A DNA stretch of 64,000 nucleotides, from positions 5,597 to 69,596 of the forward strand of contig DATJUB010000067.1 of assembly GCA_035502775.1 (NCBI GenBank), written 5' to 3'. The position numbers were made by a program, and so were the translations under genes. Of this stretch, positions 41,910-50,690 are shown in pieces (the first letter of the stretch is position 1; each line of letters starts with the position of its first letter). The notes beneath the pieces were generated by a model that was given only the letters and a program-made list of their open reading frames with translations, was not told where the DNA came from and ran no database searches. The stretch is from 67-14 sp035502775. GTDB lineage: Bacteria; Actinomycetota; Thermoleophilia; Solirubrobacterales; 70-9.

Positions 41910-42983
41910 ATGGGATCCGCTGACAGACATCATGGCCCGACAGGAGTGGCCGGAAGCGACATCGAGAGGCGGGCCGCCAACCGGCTTGCCGACGCTCTCC
42001 GTGAGCGGGGCCGCGCGGTGTCCGTGGAGCCGGTTTCGGCTCGGATCTCCGAGGCGGGCACGATCGCCCTGCATGCCGGATTGGCGGTGGGCGGCGGTCT
42101 GCTCGGACTGATGTGGCCGCTGGTCGGCGCGGCGATCGTCCTGATGGCGGCTTTCTCGTTCTATGCCGAGCGCAGCCTCGGGCTGACCCTCATCGGCCGT
42201 CTGATCCCGAAACGCGCCACCCAGAACGTGCTCTCTCCCCCGCCCGGCCCAGATTGGGATCAGGACGTCGAGGTGGTGCTGGTCGCCGGCTACGACCTGC
42301 CTTCCTCGTACCCCGTCGGCGAGTGGCTGTCTAATCGCTTCTCGGGGCGTCTGACCACCGATCGCCTCCTGCTCTGCGGCGGCATGCTGCCGGTGTTCGT
42401 CGCGATGATGCTGGGCGCGGCCGAGGTTGAAGGAACCTGGGTCGGGGTCGTGCAGCTGCTCGGGACGATCGTTCTGCTGTCGCTGATCGCGGCGCAGGCG
42501 GATCGCGCGGCCGCGGCCGATTCGGAGGCAGACGAGGACGACCTGAAGTCCACCGAGAACCTGCTCGCGGTGCTGGACGAGGCGACCGAGGAATCCGACG
42601 GCGACCCGCCGATCGCGGTCGTCTTCTTCGGGGCCGAATCGAGTTCGGCCAAGGGGGCAGCGAGTTTCTTCGCCGATTTCGAGGCGCCGCTGCGGGCCGA
42701 GAACGCGCTGGTCGTCAATTTCGTGAACGGCACCGGGTCGAGTTCCGTCCTCGCTCGCAAGAACCGGGTTCTGCTCACCGCGAAGGAGGGCGATCTGGCG
42801 GCCATGAGGATGAACGACGAGGTCGGCAAGACCAGCCCGATCAAGCCCGAGCCGGCCATTCTCAGGACGACGACGGCGGCGACGATCGCCCGCCGCCGGG
42901 GAATCCGGGCCACGACCGTGGTCGGCAGCGGCGACGACGCCGTCGATGTCGGGCTCGACCTGATCGACAACGCCAACCCATAG
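41910..42983 (+). CDS. Membrane protein with a degenerate M28 peptidase-like domain
   Basis: 357 residues, start supported by GAAGGCG seven bases upstream. The order of motifs follows an M28 aminopeptidase: VEVVLVAGYDLP where active enzymes have a His-bearing VLVGAHYDS-type strand, STENLLAVLDEATEE, then PPIAVVFFGAESSS in place of the FDGEE metal/catalytic site, and ALVVNFVNGTG in place of NLDxxG. The His, Glu-Glu and Asp ligands are missing. Hydrophobic segments (GTIALHAGLAVGGGLLGLMW, LVGAAIVLMAAFSFY, LLLCGGMLPVFVAMMLGA, VGVVQLLGTIVLLSLIAA) interrupt the domain. I infer a catalytically dead peptidase-like scaffold, perhaps a binding or regulatory protein. Confidence 0.65.
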   Translation: MGSADRHHGPTGVAGSDIERRAANRLADALRERGRAVSVEPVSARISEAGTIALHAGLAVGGGLLGLMWPLVGAAIVLMAAFSFYAERSLGLTLIGRLIPKRATQNVLSPPPGPDWDQDVEVVLVAGYDLPSSYPVGEWLSNRFSGRLTTDRLLLCGGMLPVFVAMMLGAAEVEGTWVGVVQLLGTIVLLSLIAAQADRAAAADSEADEDDLKSTENLLAVLDEATEESDGDPPIAVVFFGAESSSAKGAASFFADFEAPLRAENALVVNFVNGTGSSSVLARKNRVLLTAKEGDLAAMRMNDEVGKTSPIKPEPAILRTTTAATIARRRGIRATTVVGSGDDAVDVGLDLIDNANP

Positions 42984-42990
42984 GAGACCA

Positions 42991-44973
42991 GTGCCCGATT
43001 CGTCCGCTTCGCCCGAACCGCTTTGGGAGCCCAGCGCGGAAGCAGTCGCCGATTCACAGCTGACCGCGTTCACTGAGTGGCTCACCGACACTCACGGGCT
43101 CGAGTTCGGTGGCTATGACGAACTCTGGGAATGGTCGACCGACGAACCGGCCGCGTTCTGGACCGCGATCTGGGACTACTTCGACGTGGTCCATTCGGGC
43201 GGATTCGACGAGGCGATCGATTCGATGGAGATGCCGGGCGCCAAGTGGTTCGAGGGAACCCGGGTCAACTACGCCGAGCACATCTTCCTCGACCGCGAGC
43301 CGGATGAGATCGCGATCTTCGCGGCCGCCGAGACCCGCGATCTCGCGAGCATGACCTGGGCCGAGCTGCGTTCGGGGGTCGCCGCGGCCGCCGCCGGCCT
43401 GAAGGCGCTCGGGGTCGGACCGGGAGACCGTGTGGCCGGCTACCTGCCGAACACGCCCGAGACCGTGATCGCGTTTCTCGGGGCGGCGAGTCTCGGTGCG
43501 GTCTGGTCGAGCTGCTCGCCGGATTTCGGGGCCGGAGCGGTGACCGACCGCTTCGCCCAGATCGAGCCGAAGGTCCTGATCGCGGTCGATGGCTACACCT
43601 ATGGAGGACGCGGCTTCGACCGGCGCGAGGTGGTCGCCGATCTGGCGGCGGGCATGCCCACGGTCGAACGGGTCGTCGTGATGCCGTACCTCGAGCCCGA
43701 TCCGGACGCGGGAATGATCCCGAACTCGATGTCCTGGGCGGATCTGCTCGCGACCGACCCTTCGGCCGAGCTCGAGTTCACCCGGGTGCCTTTCGATCAT
43801 CCTCTCTGGGTCCTGTACTCGTCGGGCACGACCGGCCTGCCGAAGGCGATCGTCCAGAGCCAGGGCGGCATCCTGCTGGAGCATCTGAAGAAGATGCACC
43901 TGCACCTGGACGCGCAGCCGGGCGATCGTGTCTTCTGGTTCACCACGACCGGCTGGATGATGTGGAACTTCCTCGTGTCCTGCCTGCTGACCGACGCCGC
44001 GATCGTGCTCTACGACGGCAATCCCGGCCATCCCGACATGGAGACCCTGTGGCAGCTCGCGGCCGATGCCGAGGTCACCTGTTTCGGCACCTCGGCCTCC
44101 TACATCTCGGCCTGTATGAAGGCGGGGATCGAGCCCGGCAACGGTCGTGATCTCAGCCGGCTGCGCGCGGTCGGATCGACCGGCTCGCCGCTCGCACCGG
44201 AGAGTTTCGACTGGATCTATGAGCATGTCGGCAGCGACACCTGGCTGTTCTCCACCAGCGGCGGCAGTGACCTCTGCACGGCCTTCGTCGGCGGCGTTCC
44301 GACCCTGCCGGTCTATCGCGGGGAGCTGCAGGCCCGTTCGCTCGGGGCGGCGGTCGAGTCCTGGGACGAGGACGGCAATGCCCGGATCGGCGAGGTCGGC
44401 GAGCTGGTTCTCACCAAGCCGATGCCGTCGATGCCGATCTATCTGTGGGGAGATGCGGGCGGCTCGCGCTACTACGACAGTTATTTCGACACCTATCCCG
44501 GGGTCTGGCGCCACGGCGACTGGATCGAGATCACCGAGCGCGGTACCGCGATCATCTACGGACGCTCCGACTCGACGATCAACCGCGGCGGAATCCGCAT
44601 GGGCACGAGTGAGATCTACCGTGCCGTGCTCAACGACCCGGCGATCGTCGACGCCCTCGTGGTCGATATTCCGAAGGAAGGCACCGAGGGCTGGATGCCG
44701 CTCTTCGTGGTCCTCGCCGAAGGTGCCGAACTCACCGACGATCTGAAGAAGACCGTTGCCCGCGAGATTCGGGAGCGCTGCTCGCCCCGCCACGTGCCGA
44801 ACGAAATGATCGCGATCGAGACGATCCCGAGAACCCTCAGCGGCAAGGTGCTGGAAGTACCGGTCAAGCGAATCCTCACCGGAACCCCCGCCGAAAAGGC
44901 GGCGAGCAAGGACTCCCTGGCCAATCCCACCAGCCTCGATTTCTTCGTCACCTACGCCAAGACCCTCACCTAG
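42991..44973 (+). CDS. Acetoacetyl-CoA synthetase
   Basis: 660 residues from a GTG preceded by AGGAGA, eight bases after the previous gene. ANL superfamily: phosphate loop YSSGTTGLPKAIVQSQGG, TTGWMMWN, GRSDSTINRGGIRMGTSEIY and the acylation-regulated lysine in RTLSGKVLEVPVKR. Length and FWTAIWDYFDV, WFEGTRVNYAEHIF match the acetoacetate-CoA ligase group rather than acetyl-CoA synthetase. It activates acetoacetate with ATP, useful after HMG-CoA lyase or thiolase-linked breakdown. Its stop overlaps the converging AbiEi/DUF559 gene by three bases. Confidence 0.93.
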   Translation: MPDSSASPEPLWEPSAEAVADSQLTAFTEWLTDTHGLEFGGYDELWEWSTDEPAAFWTAIWDYFDVVHSGGFDEAIDSMEMPGAKWFEGTRVNYAEHIFLDREPDEIAIFAAAETRDLASMTWAELRSGVAAAAAGLKALGVGPGDRVAGYLPNTPETVIAFLGAASLGAVWSSCSPDFGAGAVTDRFAQIEPKVLIAVDGYTYGGRGFDRREVVADLAAGMPTVERVVVMPYLEPDPDAGMIPNSMSWADLLATDPSAELEFTRVPFDHPLWVLYSSGTTGLPKAIVQSQGGILLEHLKKMHLHLDAQPGDRVFWFTTTGWMMWNFLVSCLLTDAAIVLYDGNPGHPDMETLWQLAADAEVTCFGTSASYISACMKAGIEPGNGRDLSRLRAVGSTGSPLAPESFDWIYEHVGSDTWLFSTSGGSDLCTAFVGGVPTLPVYRGELQARSLGAAVESWDEDGNARIGEVGELVLTKPMPSMPIYLWGDAGGSRYYDSYFDTYPGVWRHGDWIEITERGTAIIYGRSDSTINRGGIRMGTSEIYRAVLNDPAIVDALVVDIPKEGTEGWMPLFVVLAEGAELTDDLKKTVAREIRERCSPRHVPNEMIAIETIPRTLSGKVLEVPVKRILTGTPAEKAASKDSLANPTSLDFFVTYAKTLT

Positions 44974-45983
44974 CATCGCGTCCCCACCGGCCCTCGCGGC
45001 TCTGACACGGCAACCAATCGCGGTTCTGTCGAAATACTCGACAAAACCCCGATTGGTTGCCGCTCAAGCACACCGACTATCAGGTCAGCCACCTCGTCCG
45101 GATCCTCGTTCAGCATCCGCCAGGTCACCCGGAGCACGCTCCATCCATCCGCCTTCAGCCGGTTGCCCCGGGCCGCGTCACGCTCGAAGGCTTCCCGTCC
45201 CCGGTGGAACTCGTAGCCGTCCAGCTCGACGATCACCCGCCGCTCCCACCACACCAAGTCGACTTCCATGTCGAGGACACGGGCGTTCAGGTCCGCGGCC
45301 GGCACCACCTTCCTGTCGAGAAGCTCCAGGTAGATGGCCTCGAGCGCCGATCGTGCCCGGCCGATGTCGGGTATCCGTGCCAGGGCCCGCTTCCGGAACA
45401 GCCCCGCCCCGTGATGGCCGCGCATGCCCGCCGCAAAGGCGCTCATCTCATCGTCGTCGATCAGCCGGAGCCGATCCGCTTCGTTGAAGGCACGGTTGAA
45501 CTTCTGCGTAGAGGTCAGCGCGGCCAGATCCCAGAGCGTTCTCGCCACCGACGTCACCGGAATTCCCCGCACCGACCGGATATCCGAATCCGACAGCCTC
45601 ACCGGCCGCCAAATCATCAGGTACGGCCACACCTTCGATCCGTCGACACGCACCTGGGCCCGGCGGTTGGCACCGCCCACCAGCCGGAACACATCGACGG
45701 GGCTGAAGTGGTCCATGAAACCCCAGATCATCGCCGCCGCGCGACCGCCGACGACCGCGCCCCGACCCGCTGCCAGCACAGCCGCCAGACGAAGGCCGTC
45801 CAGGGAAAGCCCCGACCGCCCCACGAGATACACACCCCGGAACACGGGAAATAGAAACGCACCATCGACGCGGCTCTGAATGGTGGAAGAAGGAACACCC
45901 GCCCGGCGCAACTGCGCCCGCGACACCACCCCGTGCTGCTCTCCGGCGATCCGCTGCGCTATTTCGACGAGACGAGAACTCAT
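44970..45983 (-). CDS. AbiEi-like DNA-binding domain fused to DUF559 nuclease-like domain
   Basis: 337 residues from ATG 45983. Residues 1-60 (VSRAQLRRAGVPSSTIQSRV, FRGVYLVG) resemble the winged helix of AbiEi-family antitoxins; the C-terminal part has VDLVWWERRVIVELDGYEFH and RLKADGWSVLRVTWRML, the DUF559/Vsr-like nuclease core. No AbiEii toxin gene adjoins it. Such fusions recur as multicopy genes in actinobacteria, function unknown. The last 30 or so codons (from about QPIGVLSS on) are written by a long palindrome, and another palindrome lies 100 bases upstream, so the gene may have arrived as a unit. Confidence 0.78.
   Translation of the reverse strand: MSSRLVEIAQRIAGEQHGVVSRAQLRRAGVPSSTIQSRVDGAFLFPVFRGVYLVGRSGLSLDGLRLAAVLAAGRGAVVGGRAAAMIWGFMDHFSPVDVFRLVGGANRRAQVRVDGSKVWPYLMIWRPVRLSDSDIRSVRGIPVTSVARTLWDLAALTSTQKFNRAFNEADRLRLIDDDEMSAFAAGMRGHHGAGLFRKRALARIPDIGRARSALEAIYLELLDRKVVPAADLNARVLDMEVDLVWWERRVIVELDGYEFHRGREAFERDAARGNRLKADGWSVLRVTWRMLNEDPDEVADLIVGVLERQPIGVLSSISTEPRLVAVSEPRGPVGTRC
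45010..45063. repeat. Long palindrome inside the 3' end of the AbiEi/DUF559 gene
   Basis: Outer arms CGGCAACCAATCG and CGATTGGTTGCCG pair perfectly over 13 bases; inside, GGTTCTGTCGA pairs with TCGACAAAACC with one mismatch, leaving a loop of about five bases. It lies at the meeting point of two converging genes and could serve as a bidirectional terminator. Confidence 0.7.
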
Positions 45984-46093
45984 GGCCCCACCCTGCCAAG
46001 AAGCGACAGACACGTTGCTCACGGACAGCAACAATTGTCTGACGGTTCTGCGACGCCCGACCAACGCCTGCCAATGCTCGTGAACCAAACGTG

Positions 46094-46126
46094 GTCTTGC
46101 CGACTATTTCGGCAAGACCACGCTTG
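46094..46126. repeat. Perfect 14-base-arm hairpin between AbiEi/DUF559 and PAP2 genes
   Basis: CGTGGTCTTGCCGA and TCGGCAAGACCACG are exact inverted copies around CTATT. The PAP2 phosphatase stop (46104) falls inside the left arm, so on the minus strand the hairpin forms at the very end of that message and can act as its terminator. No U-run follows. Confidence 0.7.
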
Positions 46127-46772
46127 ATTCGCCGCGGCCCGGCACCCAGTCTCGCGGTGCCTCCTGCCGCCCGAGAACCAGCGCGGCGAGCCCGAGGAAG
46201 GCCCAGAAACCGACCACCAGCATCGCCCCGAACACGTCGCTGATGAAGTGCCAGCCGGCCAGCACCACGCCCACCGCGACCACCAGCGCATAGGCACCCC
46301 CGACCAGCGCCGCCAGAGCGCGCCAGCGCGGCGGCGCCACCAGCCACAGCGCGAAACCAGCCGAGATCGCCGCCGTGGCATGGCCGCTCGGATACGCGAT
46401 CTGGACCGGGTAGCTGGCTCCCAGCGCCCCCTGCAGCCGGGGATGGGCGAGCATCACCTTCAGCGCCTGGGTGGTCAGGTTCGCGCCGACGAACACCGCG
46501 GTCGCGACCAACAGATGCCAGGGCCGCCGCCACACGATCGCCAGGATCGCGATCCCGGCGAAGATCAGCAGCAGCGGACCGAGATTCGCCGAGTTCGCGG
46601 CGAACTCGGCCGCCCGCTCACTACTCGAGCCGTGCGGGGCCAGCAGGCGCGACGTGAGCGTCGTGTCGTAGTGGTTGAAGCGGTCCGATCCGTAGAAGAA
46701 AAGCGCGAACAGACCCACGCCGCCCGCGCAGGCGAACGCCAGGAAGACCAGTCTTCGAACGGAAAGCGGCAC
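46104..46772 (-). CDS. PAP2-family membrane phosphatase
   Basis: 222 residues from GTG 46772 with six hydrophobic segments. PAP2 phosphatase signatures are present: KVMLAHPR (first motif), YPSGHATAA (second) and GWHFISDVFGA (third, catalytic His). These enzymes dephosphorylate phosphatidic acid, polyprenyl diphosphates or similar lipids at the outer membrane face. The C-terminal ESSVVLPK is encoded by the flanking hairpin. Not operonically linked to the AccB gene, which follows 33 bases beyond in the opposite reading order. Confidence 0.9.
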   Translation of the reverse strand: MPLSVRRLVFLAFACAGGVGLFALFFYGSDRFNHYDTTLTSRLLAPHGSSSERAAEFAANSANLGPLLLIFAGIAILAIVWRRPWHLLVATAVFVGANLTTQALKVMLAHPRLQGALGASYPVQIAYPSGHATAAISAGFALWLVAPPRWRALAALVGGAYALVVAVGVVLAGWHFISDVFGAMLVVGFWAFLGLAALVLGRQEAPRDWVPGRGESSVVLPK

Positions 46773-46805
46773 CCCCAGAATCTAGGGATGCCGCCTTCGC
46801 GTTTC

Positions 46806-48332
46806 CTAAGCGGGGGTGATCGGAGCCCGGCGCTCGGTGAACGAGCGGTCGCGTCCCTCGGCCAGGGTGAACCGGCTGATCAGCTCGGAGCGCAGCTCCT
46901 CGGGCTCGATGACCGCGTCGATCACCATCTCCGAAGCGAGGTGCAGGAGATCGACGCCCTTGGCGTACTCCTCGCGCTTCTCGGTGACGAAAGCCTCACG
47001 CTCGTCCTCGTCCTCGATCGCCTGGATCTGGTTGTAGTAGACCGCGTTGACGGCCGCCTGCGGCCCCATGACCGCGATCGAGGCGTTGGTCAGGGCCAGG
47101 CAGCAATCGGGCTCGAAAGCCGGTCCGGCCATCGCGTACAGGCCGGCGCCGTAGGCCTTGCGGACCACGACCGAGATCTTCGGCACGGTCGCCTCGGAGA
47201 CGGCCGAGATCATCTTCGCACCGTGACGGATGATGCCCTGCTTCTCGACCGCGGTGCCGATCATGAAACCGGGCACGTCGGCCAGGAAGAGCAGCGGGAT
47301 GTTGAACGCGTTGCAGGTCGAGATGAAGCGGGCCGCCTTGTCGGCGGAATCGACGAACAGCACGCCGCCCTTCTGGCGGGGCTGGTTGGCGACCACGCCG
47401 ACGACCTTGCCGTCGAGCCGGCCGTAGCCGACGATCAGCTCCTTCGCCCAGCGCTCGTGGACCTGGGTGAAGGAGTCGGCGTCGAGCACCGAATCGAGCA
47501 GGTCGCGCATGTCGAAGATCACGTTCTCGTCGATCGGGATGATCTCCGAGAGCGGCTTGTCCGAGGCGGGAGCCTTCGCTTCGACCACCGGCGGCATGTC
47601 CCGCCAGCTGGTCGGCATGTACGAGAGGTACCGGCGGCCGGTCTCGATCGCCTCCTCGTCGGTCTTGACCAGGAAATGGCCGCATCCGGACTTCGAGGTG
47701 TGCATCTTCGCCCCGCCGAGCTCCTCGAGGGTCACGGTCTCACCGATCACCATCTCGGCCATGCGGGGCGAACCGAGGTACATCGAGGCGTTGCCGGAAC
47801 GCATGATCACGACGTCGCAGAACGCCGGGATGTAGGCGCCACCGGCGGCCGACGGACCGAACAGCAGGCAGATCTGCGGCACGCGGCCCGACATCTTGAC
47901 CTCGTTGTAGAAGATCCGGCCGGCCCCGCGCCGTCCCGGGAACATCTGGACCTGCTCGGTGATCCGGGCCCCGGCCGAATCGACCAGGTAGACCATCGGG
48001 ATGTCGAGCTTGATCGCCCGCTCCTGGATCCGGAGGATCTTCTCGACCGTCTTCGGACCCCAGGATCCGGCCTTGACGGTCGGATCGTTGGCCATCAGGG
48101 CGACCGGCCTGCCTTCGACCAGCGCCGTGCCCGTCACCACACCGTCGGCCCCGAGACCATCCTGGTCCCAGTTGGCGAGCAGCGCGTCTTCGACGAAGCT
48201 GCCCTCGTCGACGAGCAGGCGGACCCGCTCCCGCACGGGCAGCTTGCCCTGCTCCTCAGACTTGGTGTGGTGACGCTCAGGACCGCCGCCGAGGGCGGCC
48301 CTGAGGGCTGGATCGAGATCTACTTTGGGCAC
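46806..48332 (-). CDS. Acyl-CoA carboxylase, carboxyltransferase (beta) subunit
   Basis: 508 residues from GTG 48332 with GGGGAG upstream. Carboxyltransferase landmarks are RITEQVQMFPGRRGAGRIFY, the acyl-CoA/biotin site FGPSAAGGAYIPAFCDVVIM, VGVVANQPRQKGGVLFVDSADKAA and KAYGAGLYAMAGPAFEPD. It resembles propionyl/methylcrotonyl-type beta chains. The biotin carboxylase (alpha) subunit is not in this window. With HMG-CoA-lyase-like and hydroxybutyryl-CoA dehydrogenase genes nearby it may serve branched-chain or odd-chain acid catabolism; substrate is not set. Confidence 0.93.
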   Translation of the reverse strand: MPKVDLDPALRAALGGGPERHHTKSEEQGKLPVRERVRLLVDEGSFVEDALLANWDQDGLGADGVVTGTALVEGRPVALMANDPTVKAGSWGPKTVEKILRIQERAIKLDIPMVYLVDSAGARITEQVQMFPGRRGAGRIFYNEVKMSGRVPQICLLFGPSAAGGAYIPAFCDVVIMRSGNASMYLGSPRMAEMVIGETVTLEELGGAKMHTSKSGCGHFLVKTDEEAIETGRRYLSYMPTSWRDMPPVVEAKAPASDKPLSEIIPIDENVIFDMRDLLDSVLDADSFTQVHERWAKELIVGYGRLDGKVVGVVANQPRQKGGVLFVDSADKAARFISTCNAFNIPLLFLADVPGFMIGTAVEKQGIIRHGAKMISAVSEATVPKISVVVRKAYGAGLYAMAGPAFEPDCCLALTNASIAVMGPQAAVNAVYYNQIQAIEDEDEREAFVTEKREEYAKGVDLLHLASEMVIDAVIEPEELRSELISRFTLAEGRDRSFTERRAPITPA

Positions 48333-48356
48333 GGCCGTTCTCCCCTTTGGCCTCTA

Positions 48357-49241
48357 CTACAGTCCGGGGTTGACCGCTACCGGCTTGTCGCCGGAGTAGT
48401 CGTAGAAGCCCCGTCCCGACTTCTTGCCGTAGAAACCGGCGGCGACCATCTTGCGCAGGGTCGGCGGCGCGGCGAAGCGGCGCTCGCGGAACTCGTCGAA
48501 CATCACGTTCGAGATCGACATCAGGGTGTCGAGCCCGACGAAGTCGGAGAGGGTGAGCGGGCCCATCGGGTGACCGGCGCCGCCCTTCATGGCGTTGTCG
48601 ATCTCTTCGATCGAGCCGATGCCCTCTTCGAGGCCGCGGATGCCGTCGAGCAGGTACGGGACGAGCAGGCGGTTCACGATGAAACCGGCCTTGTCCTTGG
48701 TCTCGACGGTCTGCTTCTTCAGACGCTCGCCGTAGGCGAGACCGACACCCATCGCTTCGGGCGAGGTCGTGACCGACTGGATGACCTCCAGCAGCGGCAT
48801 GACCTGGACCGGGTTGAAGAAGTGCAGTCCGAGGAACTGGGTCGGACGGGTGGTCGCGGCGGCCTGGTTGATGACCGGCAGCGACGAGGTGTTGGTGGCG
48901 AAGAAGGCCTCGTCCTTGACGATCTCGTCGAGCTTCTTCCAAAGCTCGAGCTTCAGGTCGAGGTCTTCGGTGATCGCTTCGATGACGAGGTCACAGTCGG
49001 CGAACTCGTTCAGGTCGAGGGTCGGATTGATCCGGCCGATGATCTCGTCGGCGGCGGACTGCTCCATCTTGCCCTTCTCGACCGCGCGGCCGAGCTGCTT
49101 GGTGATCTTGGCGATGCCGGCGTCGAGCTTCTCCTGCGAGGACTCGGTGACGACTACGTCATAGCCAGCCTGGGCGCTGACCTGGGTGATTCCGTGACCC
49201 ATCAGGCCGCAACCGGCGACCCCAACCTTCTTGATCTCCAT
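48357..49241 (-). CDS. 3-hydroxybutyryl-CoA dehydrogenase
   Basis: 294 residues, ATG 49241 with AGGAGG upstream. N-terminal VGVAGCGLMGHGITQVSAQAG binds NAD; HFFNPVQVMPLLEV and GFIVNRLLVPYLLDGIR, followed by GHPMGPLTLSDFVGLDTL, are the FadB2/Hbd pattern of single-domain enzymes. It oxidises (S)-3-hydroxybutyryl-CoA to acetoacetyl-CoA or the reverse. It precedes the carboxylase gene by 24 bases on the same strand and is probably co-transcribed with it. Confidence 0.93.
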   Translation of the reverse strand: MEIKKVGVAGCGLMGHGITQVSAQAGYDVVVTESSQEKLDAGIAKITKQLGRAVEKGKMEQSAADEIIGRINPTLDLNEFADCDLVIEAITEDLDLKLELWKKLDEIVKDEAFFATNTSSLPVINQAAATTRPTQFLGLHFFNPVQVMPLLEVIQSVTTSPEAMGVGLAYGERLKKQTVETKDKAGFIVNRLLVPYLLDGIRGLEEGIGSIEEIDNAMKGGAGHPMGPLTLSDFVGLDTLMSISNVMFDEFRERRFAAPPTLRKMVAAGFYGKKSGRGFYDYSGDKPVAVNPGL

Positions 49242-49319
49242 CTAGGCGATCCTCCTGTAAGAATTTTGCGCGCCCCGAGAGTCCGGGCGACCGGCAAGGA
49301 ACCCTAACGGAGGGGGAAA

Positions 49320-49706
49320 TCAGGCGGGTTCGAGACCCATCGCGGCGAGCCGCTTGCCCATCTGCTCGCCGAGCGCCTGGAGTCCGGTCATCGGGCGGAC
49401 CATCACGGCCATCTCGGTGATCAGGCCGTCGTCGTCGAAGGTGAGGATGTCGACGCCCTGGAGCTGACGGCCGCTCACCTCTGCCTCGAAGATCAGCACG
49501 GCGGTATCGCCGGTCTCGGTCTGGGCGAGGTACTTGAAGTTCTCGAAGACCTCGACCACGTTGCCGAGGATGAACCGCAGCGCGTCGATGCCCTGGTAGG
49601 GCTTGTGCACGAACGGGCTGCGGAAGGTGACGTCATCGGTGAACAGATGCGCCCCCGCTTCGAAGTCCTTCGCCTCGGCCGCCGCTCTGAATCCGTCGCT
49701 CTTCAT
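49320..49706 (-). CDS. SnoaL/NTF2-like fold protein
   Basis: 128 residues. FRAAAEAKDFEAGAHLFTDDVTFRSPFVHKPYQG is the usual opening of the SnoaL-like NTF2 fold, and QLQGVDILTFDDDGLITEMAVMVRP its closing strands. Members range from ketosteroid isomerases to non-enzymatic binding proteins, so no reaction is claimed. It lies downstream of the HMG-CoA-lyase-like gene on the same strand, 57 bases after its stop. Confidence 0.82.
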   Translation of the reverse strand: MKSDGFRAAAEAKDFEAGAHLFTDDVTFRSPFVHKPYQGIDALRFILGNVVEVFENFKYLAQTETGDTAVLIFEAEVSGRQLQGVDILTFDDDGLITEMAVMVRPMTGLQALGEQMGKRLAAMGLEPA

Positions 49707-49763
49707 GTCCCGAGCCTACAGACTCCGGGACAAATCGTCAATCTGTTCCGTGTTGGCTCCGGC

Positions 49764-50690
49764 TCAGGCCCGGTGCCACTCCACCGGACCGGCCTTCAGC
49801 ACATGCGATCCGAGCTGGCGCCCGAGGATCCGCTGCGCCTCGGCCGAGGCCTCCAGCAGCTTGTTCAGGTCCACCCCGGTCTCGATCCCCATCTCCCCGA
49901 TCATCGAGATCACGTCCTCGCTGGCGACGTTGCCGGTGGCGCCGACCGGCACCGGGCAGCCGCCCAGTTCGCCGAAGCTCGATTCGAAAGAGGTCACACC
50001 CTCCTCGAGCGCGGCCAGCACGTTGGCCAGGCCCTGCCCGCGGGTGTCATGGAAATGAGCGGTCAGCTCGACCCCGTCCAGCCGTTCGAATGCCTGGCGG
50101 AAGAACCGGCGGACCTGGACCGGATTGGCCATCCCGGTGGTGTCGCCGAAACCGACCTCGGAGCAGCCGGCGTCACGCAGCCGTTCGGCGAGCGCGAACA
50201 CGTTCTCGACCGGCACCTCGCCCTCGTAGGGGCAGCCGAACGAGGTGGCGATCACACCCTCGACCCGCAGCCCGGCTTCGAGCGCGACCGGGATCGTCTC
50301 CTCCAGCCCGCTGATCGACTGCTCGACGGTGCGGTTCACGTTCTTCATGTTGTGGGTCTCGGAGGCCGAGAGGAAGAAGCTCGCCTCGTCGAAGCGGCCG
50401 CGGTGATCCAGCGCCTTCTCGAGACCCTTGCGGTTCGGGATCAGGACCGAGTAGGAGACGTCGTCGCGTCGCTGGATCCCGGCCAGGACCTCGGGGCCGT
50501 CGGCGAGCTGCGGGATCACGTCGGGCCGCACGAACGAGGTGATCTCGATCCGCTTCAGCCCGGTCGCGGTGAGCAGGTCGATCAGCTTGATCTTGTCCTC
50601 GGTGGCGATCACCTCGGGCTCGTTCTGGAACCCGTCCCGCGGACCTACCTCGCGGATCTTGACGCTGCCGGGCAGTCCTTCGGGGCTCAT
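49764..50690 (-). CDS. Hydroxymethylglutaryl-CoA lyase family enzyme
   Basis: 308 residues. Metal-site motif VGPRDGFQNEP at the N-terminus, the ATSFGCPYEGEVP strand, DTTGMANP, HFHDTRGQGLANVLAALE and FGELGGCPVPVGATGNVASEDV with the catalytic-Cys loop place it in the HMGL group of the DRE-TIM barrel family. It would split HMG-CoA or a related 3-hydroxy-3-alkyl diacid CoA into an acyl-CoA and a keto acid. Its start overlaps the thioesterase stop by four bases; it fits with the acetoacetyl-CoA synthetase further along. Confidence 0.92.
   Translation of the reverse strand: MSPEGLPGSVKIREVGPRDGFQNEPEVIATEDKIKLIDLLTATGLKRIEITSFVRPDVIPQLADGPEVLAGIQRRDDVSYSVLIPNRKGLEKALDHRGRFDEASFFLSASETHNMKNVNRTVEQSISGLEETIPVALEAGLRVEGVIATSFGCPYEGEVPVENVFALAERLRDAGCSEVGFGDTTGMANPVQVRRFFRQAFERLDGVELTAHFHDTRGQGLANVLAALEEGVTSFESSFGELGGCPVPVGATGNVASEDVISMIGEMGIETGVDLNKLLEASAEAQRILGRQLGSHVLKAGPVEWHRA

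Noticed and set aside
44970..45983. Toxin-antitoxin pair of the AbiE type
   Set aside because: No AbiEii nucleotidyltransferase gene is adjacent. The protein is a fusion with a DUF559 nuclease-like domain instead.
46248..49307. A 1019-codon open frame on the plus strand opposite PAP2, carboxylase and hydroxybutyryl-CoA dehydrogenase genes
   Set aside because: It runs antisense to three well-supported genes, and its translation is low-complexity Asp/Arg/Gly/His/Val text typical of the complementary strand of GC-rich genes.
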